A stretch of 60,711 bases of DNA, from assembly GCA_019693395.1 (NCBI GenBank), contig JAAMXP010000595.1, forward strand, positions 1-60,711, in the 5' to 3' direction. The DNA comes from Ettlia oleoabundans. Taxonomy: Eukaryota; Chlorophyta; Chlorophyceae; Chlamydomonadales. Below the pieces are notes generated by a model. It searched no databases, had not been told where the DNA came from, and was given only the letters and a program-made list of their open reading frames with translations. Made by a program: the position numbers and the translations under genes. This document shows, piece by piece, positions 49,045 to 60,434 of this stretch; position 1 is the first letter of the stretch, and the number at the start of each line of letters is the position of its first letter.

Positions 49045-52000
49045 TCAACCTGTCACAAACACTGCAGCGGCAGCTGCAAGCAACATCAGCGGGCCGACCG
49101 CCGCCTTTTGCCAGTTGGCAGCGTTTTCGGGTGCAGTCGGTGCGGGGATGTTTGTGAGGATCTCTTCATTACTGACCTCGATGCTGCAGGGAAGAGTCAG
49201 GGCAGGCAGCACAGGCACAGCAACAAAGCACAAGTGTGGTGGATTGGGAGCCACAAAGCATCACACAAACGCTCGGACAAGCAACCGGCTGCAGCTGGAC
49301 ACACACACTGGTTCAGGGCTCTGCTGTGTGCTGCATCTTGCGCCAGTTGCTGGTTGCAGGCGAAGGCAGGGCAGGAGGCATTCCTGTGTGATGGTAGCAA
49401 CACCACACCTGGACCAAAGATTGATAGCTGCCGCCCTCAGCTGAGGTGGCAGCTCGTTCGCATTGCTAACCCTTGCCAGTGCCTGATTCTCATCCTCAAC
49501 CAGCAGGTAGCCAACTGCAACCAGGAGGAAGGTGTGTGCGGAGTGGCATAGCTGAGATGATGTCACTTAAGAATCAGTGGTCAAAAGGTACAGGGAGCTA
49601 GGCAGCCCTGCCAGCCTTCACAAGGCTGTGCGCAACACCTCAGCGCCTCCATCTGCGCCTAGCAGCAGCAGCATTGGGCAATGGCAGGAACGGTCATCAG
49701 AGGTACAAAGCAACAGCGGCAGGACAACTACCCTTGAGTTTGCAGTTGGGCGTTGAAACACAAGGAAAGGTTTTACGCTCCTGCACAGCAATTTCAATTG
49801 CAATGGGGTCTACCACCACGGCCGCCACTCGCCTGAGGCTCTTATGTAGAAGCCCTTGAGATCCTCGGCAGTGAGGTTCCTAGGCACGGTCATAAGGCCC
49901 CAGTGTACTACAGGGTAGACGCCAGGGGAGCTGCGGGCCGGCGGCAACAGAGTGCAGACCGTCAGGTGCAACAATGTTGTGACAAAGGACGCAACTGGCA
50001 GCCCCTAGCACCTTTCCTGGTACAGGAAGAGGCAGGCGGCACAGTGCAGCACACCCACGTTTGGTAGAGGAAGGTCCAGTCCTGGCTGGTGTTCCCGGGG
50101 CTTGGCACTTGTGCTGCCAGCTCAGCCAGGGCGGTTTCGTTGAGGTCGCCGCTAGGCACCACAAACTCGCCCGCCGCATTCTTGAGGGCAGCTGCAGCAG
50201 GCGACAAGGAAGAGATAGTGGCGGGGCAGGCAAGCAAGTGGGCTGGCAAGACAGCCAGGGAGGCAGGCAAAGCTTGGGTGCAGTGCTTGCTTCTGGGGAG
50301 GACTAACAGCAGCCTGGAATGCGACGTAGGTTAGCTTGCAAAGCAGACAGTGCAGCAGGAGCGATGTAAATACGGTGCATCACATTGGACACAGAGCAGC
50401 AGCACATGCAAGCGGTTCTTCGGTCAAGGTGGTTGACCACGGTCAACTTGGCTAGGTGTAGGGGTTGGCACCATCCACTCAACAGCTGAACACAACTAGC
50501 CAGGTGTTACCAACCAACCGTCACCGGTCAACGGACTTAGTTAGCTACCTGCTGTTAACTGCTTGTCTGCTCACCGTACTGCATGGCTGCCGGATACGTT
50601 GTCCTATAGCTCCCAACCGGCATTGAGCCGCCAATGGAGATGGCGCCCCTGGTGTTGTTGACTGCCTGCCAAATTTCATCCATGTCCCCGCCTGATCTTA
50701 GGTCTGCATTAGCAGCCAGCCACTCGTGCATTGTCAACAGGGAAATACGGTATGGCAGGCCAGGAGTGGGCAGATGTAGGGTGGCATAGTGCAGGTAGCT
50801 TATATAAGCCAGCCATTTCTGATGGTATCGCTGCAGAAGCACGTTGGCACAATAAGGAAACATGGATTTTGAAAGGTAAAAACGCAAGGAGTGGAACCTA
50901 CACAGGTCTTCTTACCGTCTCCCCAGGCCGCCACCACATCTCCCAGGTTGTCAGTAACACCATAGGTCCACTCCTCGGGGCACTGGGTGGAGAGGTACTG
51001 CCTGCATGCAGTACAATGGTGGAGTAGGACGGCAGCTGAACGGGCGAGGAGGCCGCAATGGGGGGGCGCCGGCAAGAGGCGGGTGGGGTGTGGGGGCTTA
51101 AGCACTGCTGTTGCTTCCGTGCTTAGAGCTCCCTCATATAGCAGGGAGCGACAGCATGTGCCCCACTGGCAGTCGGAGATGTCAACATGGCAGGAAGCAT
51201 GCACGTTCAGCACCATTGCAGCGGCCAAGCAAACGGCAGAAGTATTATGCGCCAAAAGCAATAGCAACAGCGGGCTGTACTACTACAAACTCACGTCAAC
51301 ATTTGGTTGACGGAGCTGGAGATGTTCAGGTAGACCAAGGTCATGGGCAGATCAGGGAGCGACGCCTGTGCAGAACAGGGCACGCGGCGGGGCGGGTGGC
51401 AGCTGAGCGTGAATTGCGGGACGCAGCCTTGCGCAGATGGGAAACCTCAAAAGTATGGCGTGAGGTATAAATGGTGCATAGTCACCGTGCAAGAGGCAGT
51501 CCGCAAAGCAGGTCTGTCGCCCCTCCCCGCACAACGGTCGTTGGATAGCTGCGCTCATCTTTTTCACTGCGCCCAACTTTTTAGGATGCATGTATACACC
51601 ATGTCAGCTGTGGCATGGGCTTGACATCCTAGCAACATGCTCCCATGTCTGGCCATGTCGGCGGGGACATGAGACTGATATGCAGCTTGTTGGGCTATTC
51701 ATATGCATAGCCTACTGAGTGCATACACATACGAAACAGTCACAGAGCTAGAAAGGTTTGAGTGGCTGCCTATCTGCCGGCCTTGGGCAGGCTGGTGGGG
51801 GTCATGATGCACAGCGTGCAAGGTGCGGATCAGATGGTGGGAGGGTGGTGCTTGGTTCGCTGCGCACCTGCGGGTTCAGCTGTATCAGGCGCTCGTCAGC
51901 CCAGTTGGTGATGTTGGCGGTGAGGATGCCCGCAAGCGCACATGCATCCATCCTGAATAGGCAGCAGTTGTGGATGAGGTGATGGACGGTGAATACAACC

Positions 52001-53233
52001 AGAGCAGGTTCACTACCCGTCTGCAAGAGACTTGTCATAGCAGCAACTATGAAGCGTTACAGGATTGATGCTAAATCACTGCAGTGGTTGCAAGAAAGGG
52101 GTGGCTCACCTGAGGGGCTCATTATCCATATTGGGCACGTGGTAGAAAACCTCGCTGGATGACCAGGCGAAGGGGAATTGCAGCATGGGGCTGCAGGTAG
52201 GCCGTGGAGGTAGGGCAAGCATGCAGCCACGAAGTTAATCGACGCGCGGGCCTATGCAGCTATGTGGTGCATGGCAGTCACTGGCATTTCACATGCTCCC
52301 AGACAGCGTAAGGACGACCTTTACAGCCAACATTGACCCCCCATCGCTAAAGTTGCAGAGGGCAGATGGGCGCAGCCAGCCTGTTCGGCAACACCAAGGC
52401 CGTGTGCAATGCACCACACGGTCTGCACCAGCATTTATTAGTGGTGAGCATAGACCAGCCCACACACATTACACAAAGAAGCGAGCCAACAACAAAGCTA
52501 GGTTGTCGAACTCCGCCAGCATTCCGAACCAGGAAACACCCATTACACCGCCAATTAACAGCTTTAGCAAGGAAGCAAAGGTGCTCACGTTATCCAGCCC
52601 TCCGACAGGTCTGAGGCCGTAAACGCAGTGGTTGAGGCAGCCATATCTGCCACCTGGTACCTGCCCGCCATAGTGCTCTCTAACAGCATACTGCATAAGC
52701 TCGGAGCAAGTAATACAGTAAGGTTGAAGTGCAAGGGCTTGAGCGGGAGGACATCAGGCATAGACGGCAGGCAAGGTTTGTGCATAAGGCGGGAACATGC
52801 AAATGGGTTGTTGTGACCCATCAGAGAGCAGTGCAGCTCGAGTTTTGTTCTGTGGTCTGTCAGTGGCATTAGATCAGCGTCGTTATCACTGCGGTTTGAG
52901 GGTCAAGCACCAGAATGCATGCATGCATGCAGGCTGACAGCTGGCCCAAGAGCTCAGCCTGGTCAAGCAGCTACGGCAGGTTGAGGACCCAAACCAAGCG
53001 GACCTGTTGGCGGGGGCCATGTTGAAAACTACATCGACAGACGTCATACCCGCATAAATACCCTGACTGCTAGCAATTGTCGAGATGTCTACGCCCAACT
53101 GGCCAATCTGTTGTAGCCATACCCAAGGGGCGTTAACGGGGATCGTGAGCGCAATATTCTGGGCCTGACAGCCTGCGAGCAGCAGGGTTGCCACGAGCGC
53201 GACATACGGGTTCGGGGTTCGATCTGTCGCCAT
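49045..53233 (-). CDS. PstS-like periplasmic-binding-fold protein, secreted/anchored, copy 1
   Basis: Eleven exons close in phase to 419 residues: 53233-53004, 52690-52589, 52190-52110, 51952-51868, 51365-51295, 51001-50916, 50703-50575, 50191-50059, 49930-49833, 49514-49409 and 49183-49045. A signal peptide ends VALVATLLLAGC, a lipobox-like sequence. The PstS-family order is visible: MLQFPFAWSSSEVFYHVPN, then MDACALAGILTANITNWADE with LNPQ and SLPDLPMTLVY, matching the bacterial blocks with ITxWxD and LNP. After that, TRGAISIGGSMPVGSYRTTY matches the PGSIGYVE region. The usual phosphate-binding loop with Asp-x-Ser-Gly-Thr-Thr is replaced by YLNISSSVNQML. The C-terminus ends in a hydrophobic stretch (VGPLMLLAAAAAVFVTG) after a small-residue linker, like a GPI or tail anchor. 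Intron 9 uses a GC donor (CAG|GCGAGT). Ligand unknown; phosphate is only the family default. Confidence 0.85.
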
Positions 53234-54827
53234 AGCAGTGGTCCACACGGTCGGTCCTGCACCGAGCGGCCCTTACAGCCGATGCAAGTGAAAACGCGTG
53301 GAGCATGAGCATTCGACAGCTATAAGGGGCGAAAAGAATCGACCGACACGTGTCGTGTACTTACGCTGTACTTATGCCGTACATTTGAACAGCCCCCGGT
53401 GGCGCATCGCTATCCTACTCCCCACACACACCGTCGTCTCTGTTGCTTGCTCCCCGAGCTGCAACCGTCTTCGGACCGGACAGCACGGCATCTGTACAGT
53501 TGTACACCGGAAAACGTTCCGACCCGCACCAGTCTTTGGTCGGGATAGCAGGTCCCTGTACAGAAAGGACGGTGTTCCAATGCCGTGGCTTCTGGACCGT
53601 GCGCCTGCCTTTACTTGTCGGGTAGGATGCCTGTTTTGGTCGCGTGGGGATCGTGCGAGGAAGGGTTCCGGAGGAGAACCTGCTTTCCAATCCTCCCCGG
53701 TTGCAGCCTACAGGTTCAGCTGACAGGTTGGAGCAGGTGCCAGTGCACTGCTTAGCCAGAGTCAGTCCTCAGGTGGAGAAAAAGAATGGTGCAACTTTGC
53801 TAGCATTGACCAGGCACCACCTCTGCTATTTGCTGCACTGCCGCTGTGGTGCATGCCGACCAGTTGCCAGGCAGGGATCCAGGCGCATTCCATATGGACA
53901 CCAATTCTCGTTTGTCATGCCCATTCTACCTTCTACCACGCTGGTGTACTCCGACATTGCCAGATAGGCCAGCATGCTTCAAAATTGCAATTAGCAGATT
54001 GCATCATGCGTTTGCACCTCTTGTTGTTCTAATGCCAGGCCCTGTCGGCGACTGGCAATCCCGCATTGTTCTCAGCTGCAAATCAAAACTCTCACCTTTC
54101 TTTGATTGGGCAGCCGGTCTGCTGCTGCATTGTGCTCGTTTTTCACTGTATGCACACTGCCGTGCCCGTAGGGGCGCTAACCCTGTGCAAGCTTGTGAAC
54201 GCCTGGGAGCAGCTGATTGGCCAGAGCAACAACTGCTTTGAACATGACCAAGACATGCTTTAGGCGCACGACGGCTCCTTGCAGACTTGCAGCGGCCATT
54301 GGGAAGCCAGCAGGGCAGCAGCCATGAGCCAGCTGGCAGAGGCGCGGCTGAGGTGGGGACGTATTTGCTGGCCAATCTGCTGCTGGCGAATGACGAGCAG
54401 GGCGGCAGGATTTTGCGGGCTACTGAGGCATGGTGGGGCAGCGTGAGCGACTGCATGGGGAGACGCGCATGTGGGACCAAGTGTAGTGATGATGCGTCAA
54501 GCCAGATGGACTTGACATCATCACGCAAGTGGCTTGTATGATGACAACAAGGCATCAGGAAGCCCATCCACGAACACCGCTGTATGGATGCCATTGAATC
54601 TGTCTAGCAATCATCCCGCTTTGCACTGCTGGTCTTTCCTGCTGTCTGTGATTTCAGTAAGTGGGGTATGTTACTCCGGCACATACTGCCATATGTGACA
54701 TACGCGTATGTTGCCATCAATGGATGCCAGCACCTTGCACGGGCTCGCAACAGCACAGTTTCACCCTTACTGTAGCTCAACTAACCTGGTGTTTCACCAA
54801 ACCACTCACACGCATGCAAGACCCTCC
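53234..54827. other. Intergenic region between the two PstS-like genes
   Basis: About 1.6 kb. It contains the 5' flank of copy 1 (including the GTAC cluster listed separately) and the 3' flank of copy 2. Open frames such as 53298-53723 (+) have no domain and no splice support. No remnant of a third PstS-like copy was seen. Confidence 0.5.
53357..53561. promoter_or_regulatory. Cluster of GTAC cores upstream of PstS-like copy 1
   Basis: Six GTAC tetramers start at 53357, 53368, 53379, 53494, 53502 and 53558, 124-330 bp upstream of the copy 1 ATG. The first three are spaced exactly 11 bp within near-repeats (GTACTTACGCT, GTACTTATGCC). GTAC is the core bound by SBP-domain regulators, including Chlamydomonas CRR1 at copper-response elements. 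Regulation by such a factor is inference. Confidence 0.4.
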
Positions 54828-57800
54828 TCAAGCCAGCGCAACTGCCAAGGCCGCAGCCACCAGAGCCAGCAGCGGTCTGACCGCCGCCTGCTGCCAGCTG
54901 CCGCCGTTTGAGGGTGCAGGCGCGGGGACTGGGGACTGGACAGTGGGTGTGGGGATGCCGGTGTCCACCTCCTCATTGCTGACCTTGATGCTGCTGGCAG
55001 GACGGCGGACGGACAAAGGTTGGGTGGGTGGCGGGCAGCAGCAAAGCGCAGAGAGCAAGAGTGGGAAACGCTTTTTTGCACTGCATATTGCATTGTGGTA
55101 CCAGTTGCAGCAGCTCACCTTGACCAGAAAGCGAGCGCTGTGGACATCAGCTGAGGCGGCAGCTTGTACTCCCCGGTGACCCCCACCAGCGACTGACCCT
55201 CATCCGTCAGCAGGTAGCCAACTGCAGGAAGGTGCCGGCAGCAGGGTTGAGAGCGTCTGTTACAGCCAAGGCTACATAGTGATAAGTCGTCGCATCATGT
55301 TCGCGGTTAGAGTGTGGTACCTGTGTCTCTGATGTAGTGGCCCCTGAGACCTTCAGCACTGAGGTCCATGGGGACCGTCGTCAGGCCCCAGAAGAGGACG
55401 GGATACACCCCAGGCGGTCTGCAGGCAGACAACAGCAGGAGGCGGCAGCCATAAGTCGCGTTTTTGCAGTTCAGGTTTGACACGAAGCAGGCAGTGTTAT
55501 GTGGACAGGGCCAAGGCCAGGCAGGGCAGCACAACCCTCACACACGGCAGGCAGTACAACACCCACGTTTGGTAGAGGAAGGTCCAGTCCTGGCTGGTGT
55601 TCCCGGGGCTTGGCACTTGTGCTGCCATCTCAGCCAGGGCGGTGTCGTTGAGGTCGCCGCTGGGCACCACAAACTCGTCCGCCGCATTCTTGAGGGCAAC
55701 TGCAGCAGGCGTGGCGGGAAGTCAAGGTGATGGGAAGTGGGGCAGTGGGCAGGGAAACCAGGGAGGGAGAAAAGCAGAGCTTGACTGAAATGTGCCTTTG
55801 GTGAAACCCAGCTCAGTCTGTTGTGCAAAACGGTCATCTGTAAAGCAGGCAGTGCAGCAGCAATGGGTACCATGTAAAGCAAGCACCTGAATCCGGCAGT
55901 GCAACCAAGTTCATGTGTTGAAGGTGGTGGGCTGTAGGATGCACCACATCATCCTCGGTCACCAGACCACCAGACTAGGCAGGCTGTCTGGCCCTTAGGG
56001 CCGTATCGATTCATTCGTCGCTCACCATACTGCATGGCTGCAGGGTACACCGCCACATACAACCCCACAGGCATTGAGCCTCCAATGGAGATGGCGCCCT
56101 CGGTGCTGTTGACTGCCTGCCAGTTCCCCTCTACATCCGCGGATGACATCAAGTCTGCACCAGCAGCCGACAGGTTTTGCAGTGTGGCAGGCAAGAGGGA
56201 TGGTGTGCCAAGCCTGGGAGGTGTAGTAAACAGTCAAGCTGGCCACATGAAATCACCATCCACACGTTGATAACAGCTCTGCCAGTATGCCCAGACGCGT
56301 TTTTCATATGCCGGGCCCAGGGGTTGAACCCATAGAGGGCTCACCATCGCCCCATGCCACCACCACATCCCCCAGGTTGTCGGTAATGCCATAGGTCCAC
56401 TTTTCGGGGCACTGGGTGGAAAGGTACTGCCTGCATGCAGTACCATGGTAAAACAAGGGGTGTGTATGTCACGCGACTCAAGCAGGGGCTTTCGTTACGC
56501 TTGTGAGAGGGGCCAATGCCATTTGCCTGCGCTGGCCTGCATATGAACAGTTTCAATCATGGGCCCAAGGGCGTGTAATGATATTTGCCATGGCCGTATC
56601 AGGCATTGACACTGTCATCATGGCAAAAGGATGTTGCTGGGCCAGGCACAAGGAAATGGCAGAGACGACATCCAAAGTGCGGGTGAGAAAAGGAAGGTCT
56701 CTCTACTACATACTCACGTCAGGATCTGAGTGATGGGCATGGAGAGGTTGAGGTAGACCAGAGTGATGGGCAGATTGGGGAGCGGGGCCTGTGGAAAGAT
56801 GAGGGAAGCAGTAGGTGAGGGTGGCAGGCAGATTACAGGCGGAGGCATGGGCGCAGGCCATCAACTGTTGGTGCGCTGCTAGGCAAATACCGCATGAGAA
56901 AGGGCAGGATAAGCAGGGCTAATCTCTTTTGGTTGTGAAACGGGTGTGGCGCGGTGGGCTGAAATAAAACGGCGAGGTAGAGCTGAACAATTGCGGGCCC
57001 CAACAGCTGGGCTAGTAGGCGCTGAGTGCTACAAGGTGGGGTGAAAGCAGTCGGACGGATGGGTGTTGTGGTTTATGCTCCACACCATGCACATACCTCT
57101 GGGTTCAGCTCCCTCAGCTGCTCATCGTCCCAGCTTGTGATGTTGGCGGTGAGCATGCCCGCCACCGCACATGCATCCAGCCTGAATAGGCATAGGATGG
57201 GAGGGTAATCGTCAGGAAGCAGTGAAATTATTTCACTCCTTGAACGGTGGTTCCTAGTAGCAGTCACAAGGGCACGCCAATGCATTAAACAATGGAAAGG
57301 AAGAAAGGAGAGGTACTCACTTTAAGGGCGTGTCCCCTAGCTCTGGCATGTTGTAATAGATCTCACTGGGCGACCAGCCAAAGGGGAACTGCAGCATGGG
57401 ACTGCGGGAAAATGACGGCAGGCATGCAGGCAGGACGTCGAACGGGCAGGCAGAAGGTGTTGAACGTCGCCCTTTCGCCCCACATATTGCAGACAGCGAC
57501 CATCACCAAGCAACATCTCCCAGCATTTTTACTAAGAAACGGCAGGTGTTTTTATTGATAGACATGCTGCTGCTTGCAAAACTGGCCCAAGCTGACACAG
57601 TCCGCAAACCATGCATCGCAATGTTCGGCACCAGCAGCCAGCGACAATGAGTATGAACTGGCCCAGGAGAGATACAGGCAGGTGAGTTGGCCAAACAAGT
57701 GGAACTCAAGCCCCAACAATCGAAATCATGGAAAGTAACAGAGGTCCCATTACGTTGTCCAGCCCTCGATCAAGTCTTGTGCCGTGAAAGCCGTGATTGA

Positions 57801-58269
57801 GCTGGCCACATCCGCCACCTGGCCGCTGGCTGTCACCATGTAGCCCTCCAGCAGCATACTGCAGGTGCATGGGTTGGAAGAGGCAAGAAGTCAGGTCCCA
57901 GTCAGTTTATGTGGTCTCGTTTGTTGCCGCCAGGCGGGCACAGTTACTTCTGCTGTTCCAATTTGTCAGGCGCCATCACCTGATTGTACAGGTGCCTGGC
58001 ATATTTTAGCAGCCACAACAGGTTGTACACCATATGGCAGCAGCAACGCACCTGTGGGTGCGGGCGATGGTGAAGTTTGTCTCAACTGGCGGCTGCCCAT
58101 CCTCCCAGCTGGCGGCGGTGACGTCTGCTGCCAGTTGCTCCATTTGAGTCAGCCATACGCGAGGCGTGTTGATGGCTATGTTAATCACCTCCTCGTCGGC
58201 GTGGCAGCCCGAAAGGAGCAGGGCGGCAAGGACCGCGAAGCACGGGGGCAGGGTTTGAACATGTGCCAT
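54828..58269 (-). CDS. PstS-like periplasmic-binding-fold protein, secreted/anchored, copy 2
   Basis: Eleven exons close in phase to 423 residues: 58269-58052, 57858-57754, 57401-57321, 57181-57097, 56788-56718, 56430-56345, 56154-56026, 55699-55567, 55418-55321, 55221-55119 and 54990-54828. Every intron falls at the same place and phase as in copy 1, so the pair arose by tandem duplication after intron gain. The signal peptide ends FAVLAALLLSGC. Family blocks are MLQFPFGWSPSEIYYNMPEL, LDACAVAGMLTANITSWDDE, LPNLPITLVYLNLS, EGAISIGGSMPVGLY and ALKNAADEFVVPSGDLND. The phosphate loop is again absent (YLNLSMPITQIL). The C-terminal SNGGSWQQAAVRPLLALVAA and hydrophobic end resemble a GPI-anchor signal. 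The orthologous intron 9 here has a normal GT donor. Likely cell-surface solute binding; ligand unknown. Confidence 0.87.
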
Positions 58270-58917
58270 CGCTGCGGTGCCTGCACCTGAACTGCCCGGA
58301 TGAGAAAGCCTTGCTTCGACGGTTTACACCTGCCAACTCGTGAAACCTTCAGGGCACTAGTGAAAGAACCGGCATGCTCAGCAGGCGAAGCAGCTGGCTC
58401 CATGATTTTTTTTTTTTAAACAAAAGCATCCTGCTAAAACATATTCTACTCTTTCTCATGTGTATGTAATGGCTGTCTTCGTTTGTTACAAGTTTACGGC
58501 TGTCAAACTGTCTTAGGGTCAAGGTGAAGCAAGTAGTTTGGGAGCGCAGGTCAGTACATCAAGCAGCTGCAAACGGGGAGGCACAATAAAAACAGCAAAA
58601 ATCACATGCACCGCAACGGACCAGCTAACAGCATCAAAAAGCAGCAGATGAATGAAACCAGATGAGGATCCGGACAGAGCAGCATTGAACAGCCAGCGCC
58701 AGGCTGGTGCATGAAATGCCCAGCCTGCCAGTCAGCCAGCCAGCCAGCATGCTGCATCCTGCAGTGGTCCAAGAGTGCCGCAGCTTTTTCTTTGGCCACC
58801 AGCAGCTGGCTGTACCAGCGGCAGCCAGGTTGGGCCGCCTGTTGCGCCTTCCAGGCAAAACCTGCCGCAGAACGTCATGCGGCCGCACAGTTGCCGCCAG
58901 CGTTAAGGCTGCTTCAC
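58270..58917. other. Intergenic region, PstS-like copy 2 promoter and DCAF13 3' flank
   Basis: Includes a 12-T run at 58406-58417, an AT-rich stretch to about 58500 and one GTAC at 58554. No gene was recognised. Confidence 0.5.
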
Positions 58918-60434
58918 TCACTCCAGCTCAGCAACCACCTTCTTCTTCCGTGCGGGTTTCAGCTTGATGCTGCCGGGCGCGCTGTGCGCAATGCGATGCT
59001 GCGTCTTGCGTCGCTCACTATCCTGCTGCACGCGGCGCAGCTTGGCCGCTTTGTAAATCGGGGCGGGCAGGTGGCGATGTCGCACAATGCGAGCCACCTC
59101 AGGAAGGTGCTTGTGCCGCTCCACCAGTGCTTTGTTGTACTGCTGCGCCTTGCGCTCGCGAGGCAGCAGCGTGCCCAGCTGCTCGCTGGCGTTGGCCTTC
59201 CACACGCGCACGTTCATGTCGTCTGAGCCTGCATGGGGGGAACACATGAGGGCGGGAGGGAGGAGAAGGGCATTGAGTCAAAATAAGGTTTCAGTCTGGA
59301 AGCCAACTTAGGGGGATGGTACAAGTGCCATGGAGCTTGGCACCTTACGCTTTGGAAAGTGCAAGAGAGTGATTTAGGGATGATGGGATTGCAAATTCAG
59401 CTCTAGGCACACACAGCTGCCCGCCCCCATGTGCAATGCTGTTGCATCCTCTTGACCCACCCACCTGAAAAGACATATGTCCCGTCACCGCTGAACCGTA
59501 CTGCAAACACGCGCTGCATGCGTTTGGTGTGGTACACGTCGCGGCTATGCCCGCCATTGAAGCTGAAGATGCGCACTGCGGCAGGTGAGCGGAACAAGGC
59601 AAAGGATGAGGTGGGCATGGGCCAGCAGCGAAGAAAGGTGCAAGTGGGCGAAGCGCAGGAAACAGACAGGGGCACAGCCAGGGGCGGGTCATGGTGATTA
59701 GTGGGGTTGGGCGATGGCTGGTGCTGGCTGTAGGGATAGGTGTCGCTGGGACAACAAGCGGTCTGCTGATTACTCAGCCATGAGCCCAGAACACATGACA
59801 TGCTAGTGCTGCCTTGCTGCCCTTCCAACGGCACTTGGCTCTAGGCCGCACTAATGTTCCCCTAAACAGGCCCAAAAGTGTACCCGTGCTGCCACCCACC
59901 CACCCACCCAAACTTGCCTTGCTGCCTCCCCACCCCTTTCCTCCTTGCAGCCACCCCCACCTGATCTGTCGTAGCTGCCTGCTACCAGCTCCCTGCCTGT
60001 GGGGCTGTAGTCCACATCCATCACCGCCGACACAAAGTCCTGGTGCACACAGGATGCGGAGGACAGGCGCCGCATGTCGTAAGTGTACAGGCAGCAGTCC
60101 TCGTTGGCAACTGCAGCACAGCAAAGAATGGTGTGGAAGGAGCGAGGAAGGCGCATGTTGTATGTCTACACCAATTCTCAACCCAGTCCTGCTAAGCCTC
60201 CGTTCCTTTTCAGCAGATAACGCTCGAATGACGATGGAAGGGTGACTGCCACATGTCAGCAGCCAATCCCACCAGTGAAGTTAAAAGCCTCCATGGGGTT
60301 CCAGGCAATGGCGTTGGTGCGCGTCTGCATGATGAGCTTGCGTATGGGTGTGTTGCTGCGCAAGTCGTACAGCGCTATGCCGCGGTCGCTGCCCGATGTG
60401 GCAAAGACATCCGGCTCTGCGGGGTTGAACCGAA
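58918..60434 (-). CDS. DCAF13: DCAF13 / SOF1-like WD40 protein, 3' part
   Basis: Four exons (60434-60273, 60110-59961, 59575-59465, 59228-58918) are in phase. They cover the last WD40 repeats: RFNPAEPDVFATSGSDRG, NAIAWNPMEAFNFT, NEDCCLYTYDMRRL, VMDVDYSPTGRELVAGSYDR and YHTKRMQRVFAVRF. The Sof1-like C-terminal domain follows, opening SDDMNVRVWKANASEQLG, continuing KHLPEVARIVRHRHLP and ending in a Lys-rich tail (KPARKKKVVAELE). SOF1/DCAF13 is an essential nucleolar component of the small-subunit processome in pre-18S rRNA processing, and in animals also a CUL4 receptor. The 5' exons lie upstream of 60434. Sequence 60650-60711 may hold part of one, but I could not place it in phase, so the gene runs off the right edge. 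Confidence 0.93.

Noticed and set aside
53298..53723. Long plus-strand open frame upstream of PstS-like copy 1
   Set aside because: It does not resemble any protein, sits in the copy 1 promoter region and has no plausible splice partners.
49045..58269. Bacterial contamination as the source of the PstS-like sequence
   Set aside because: Each gene has ten phase-consistent spliceosomal introns, and base use matches the neighbours.
58406..58417. Poly-T run as a retroposon poly(A) tail
   Set aside because: It lies upstream of copy 2 without target-site duplication or an adjacent retrocopy.
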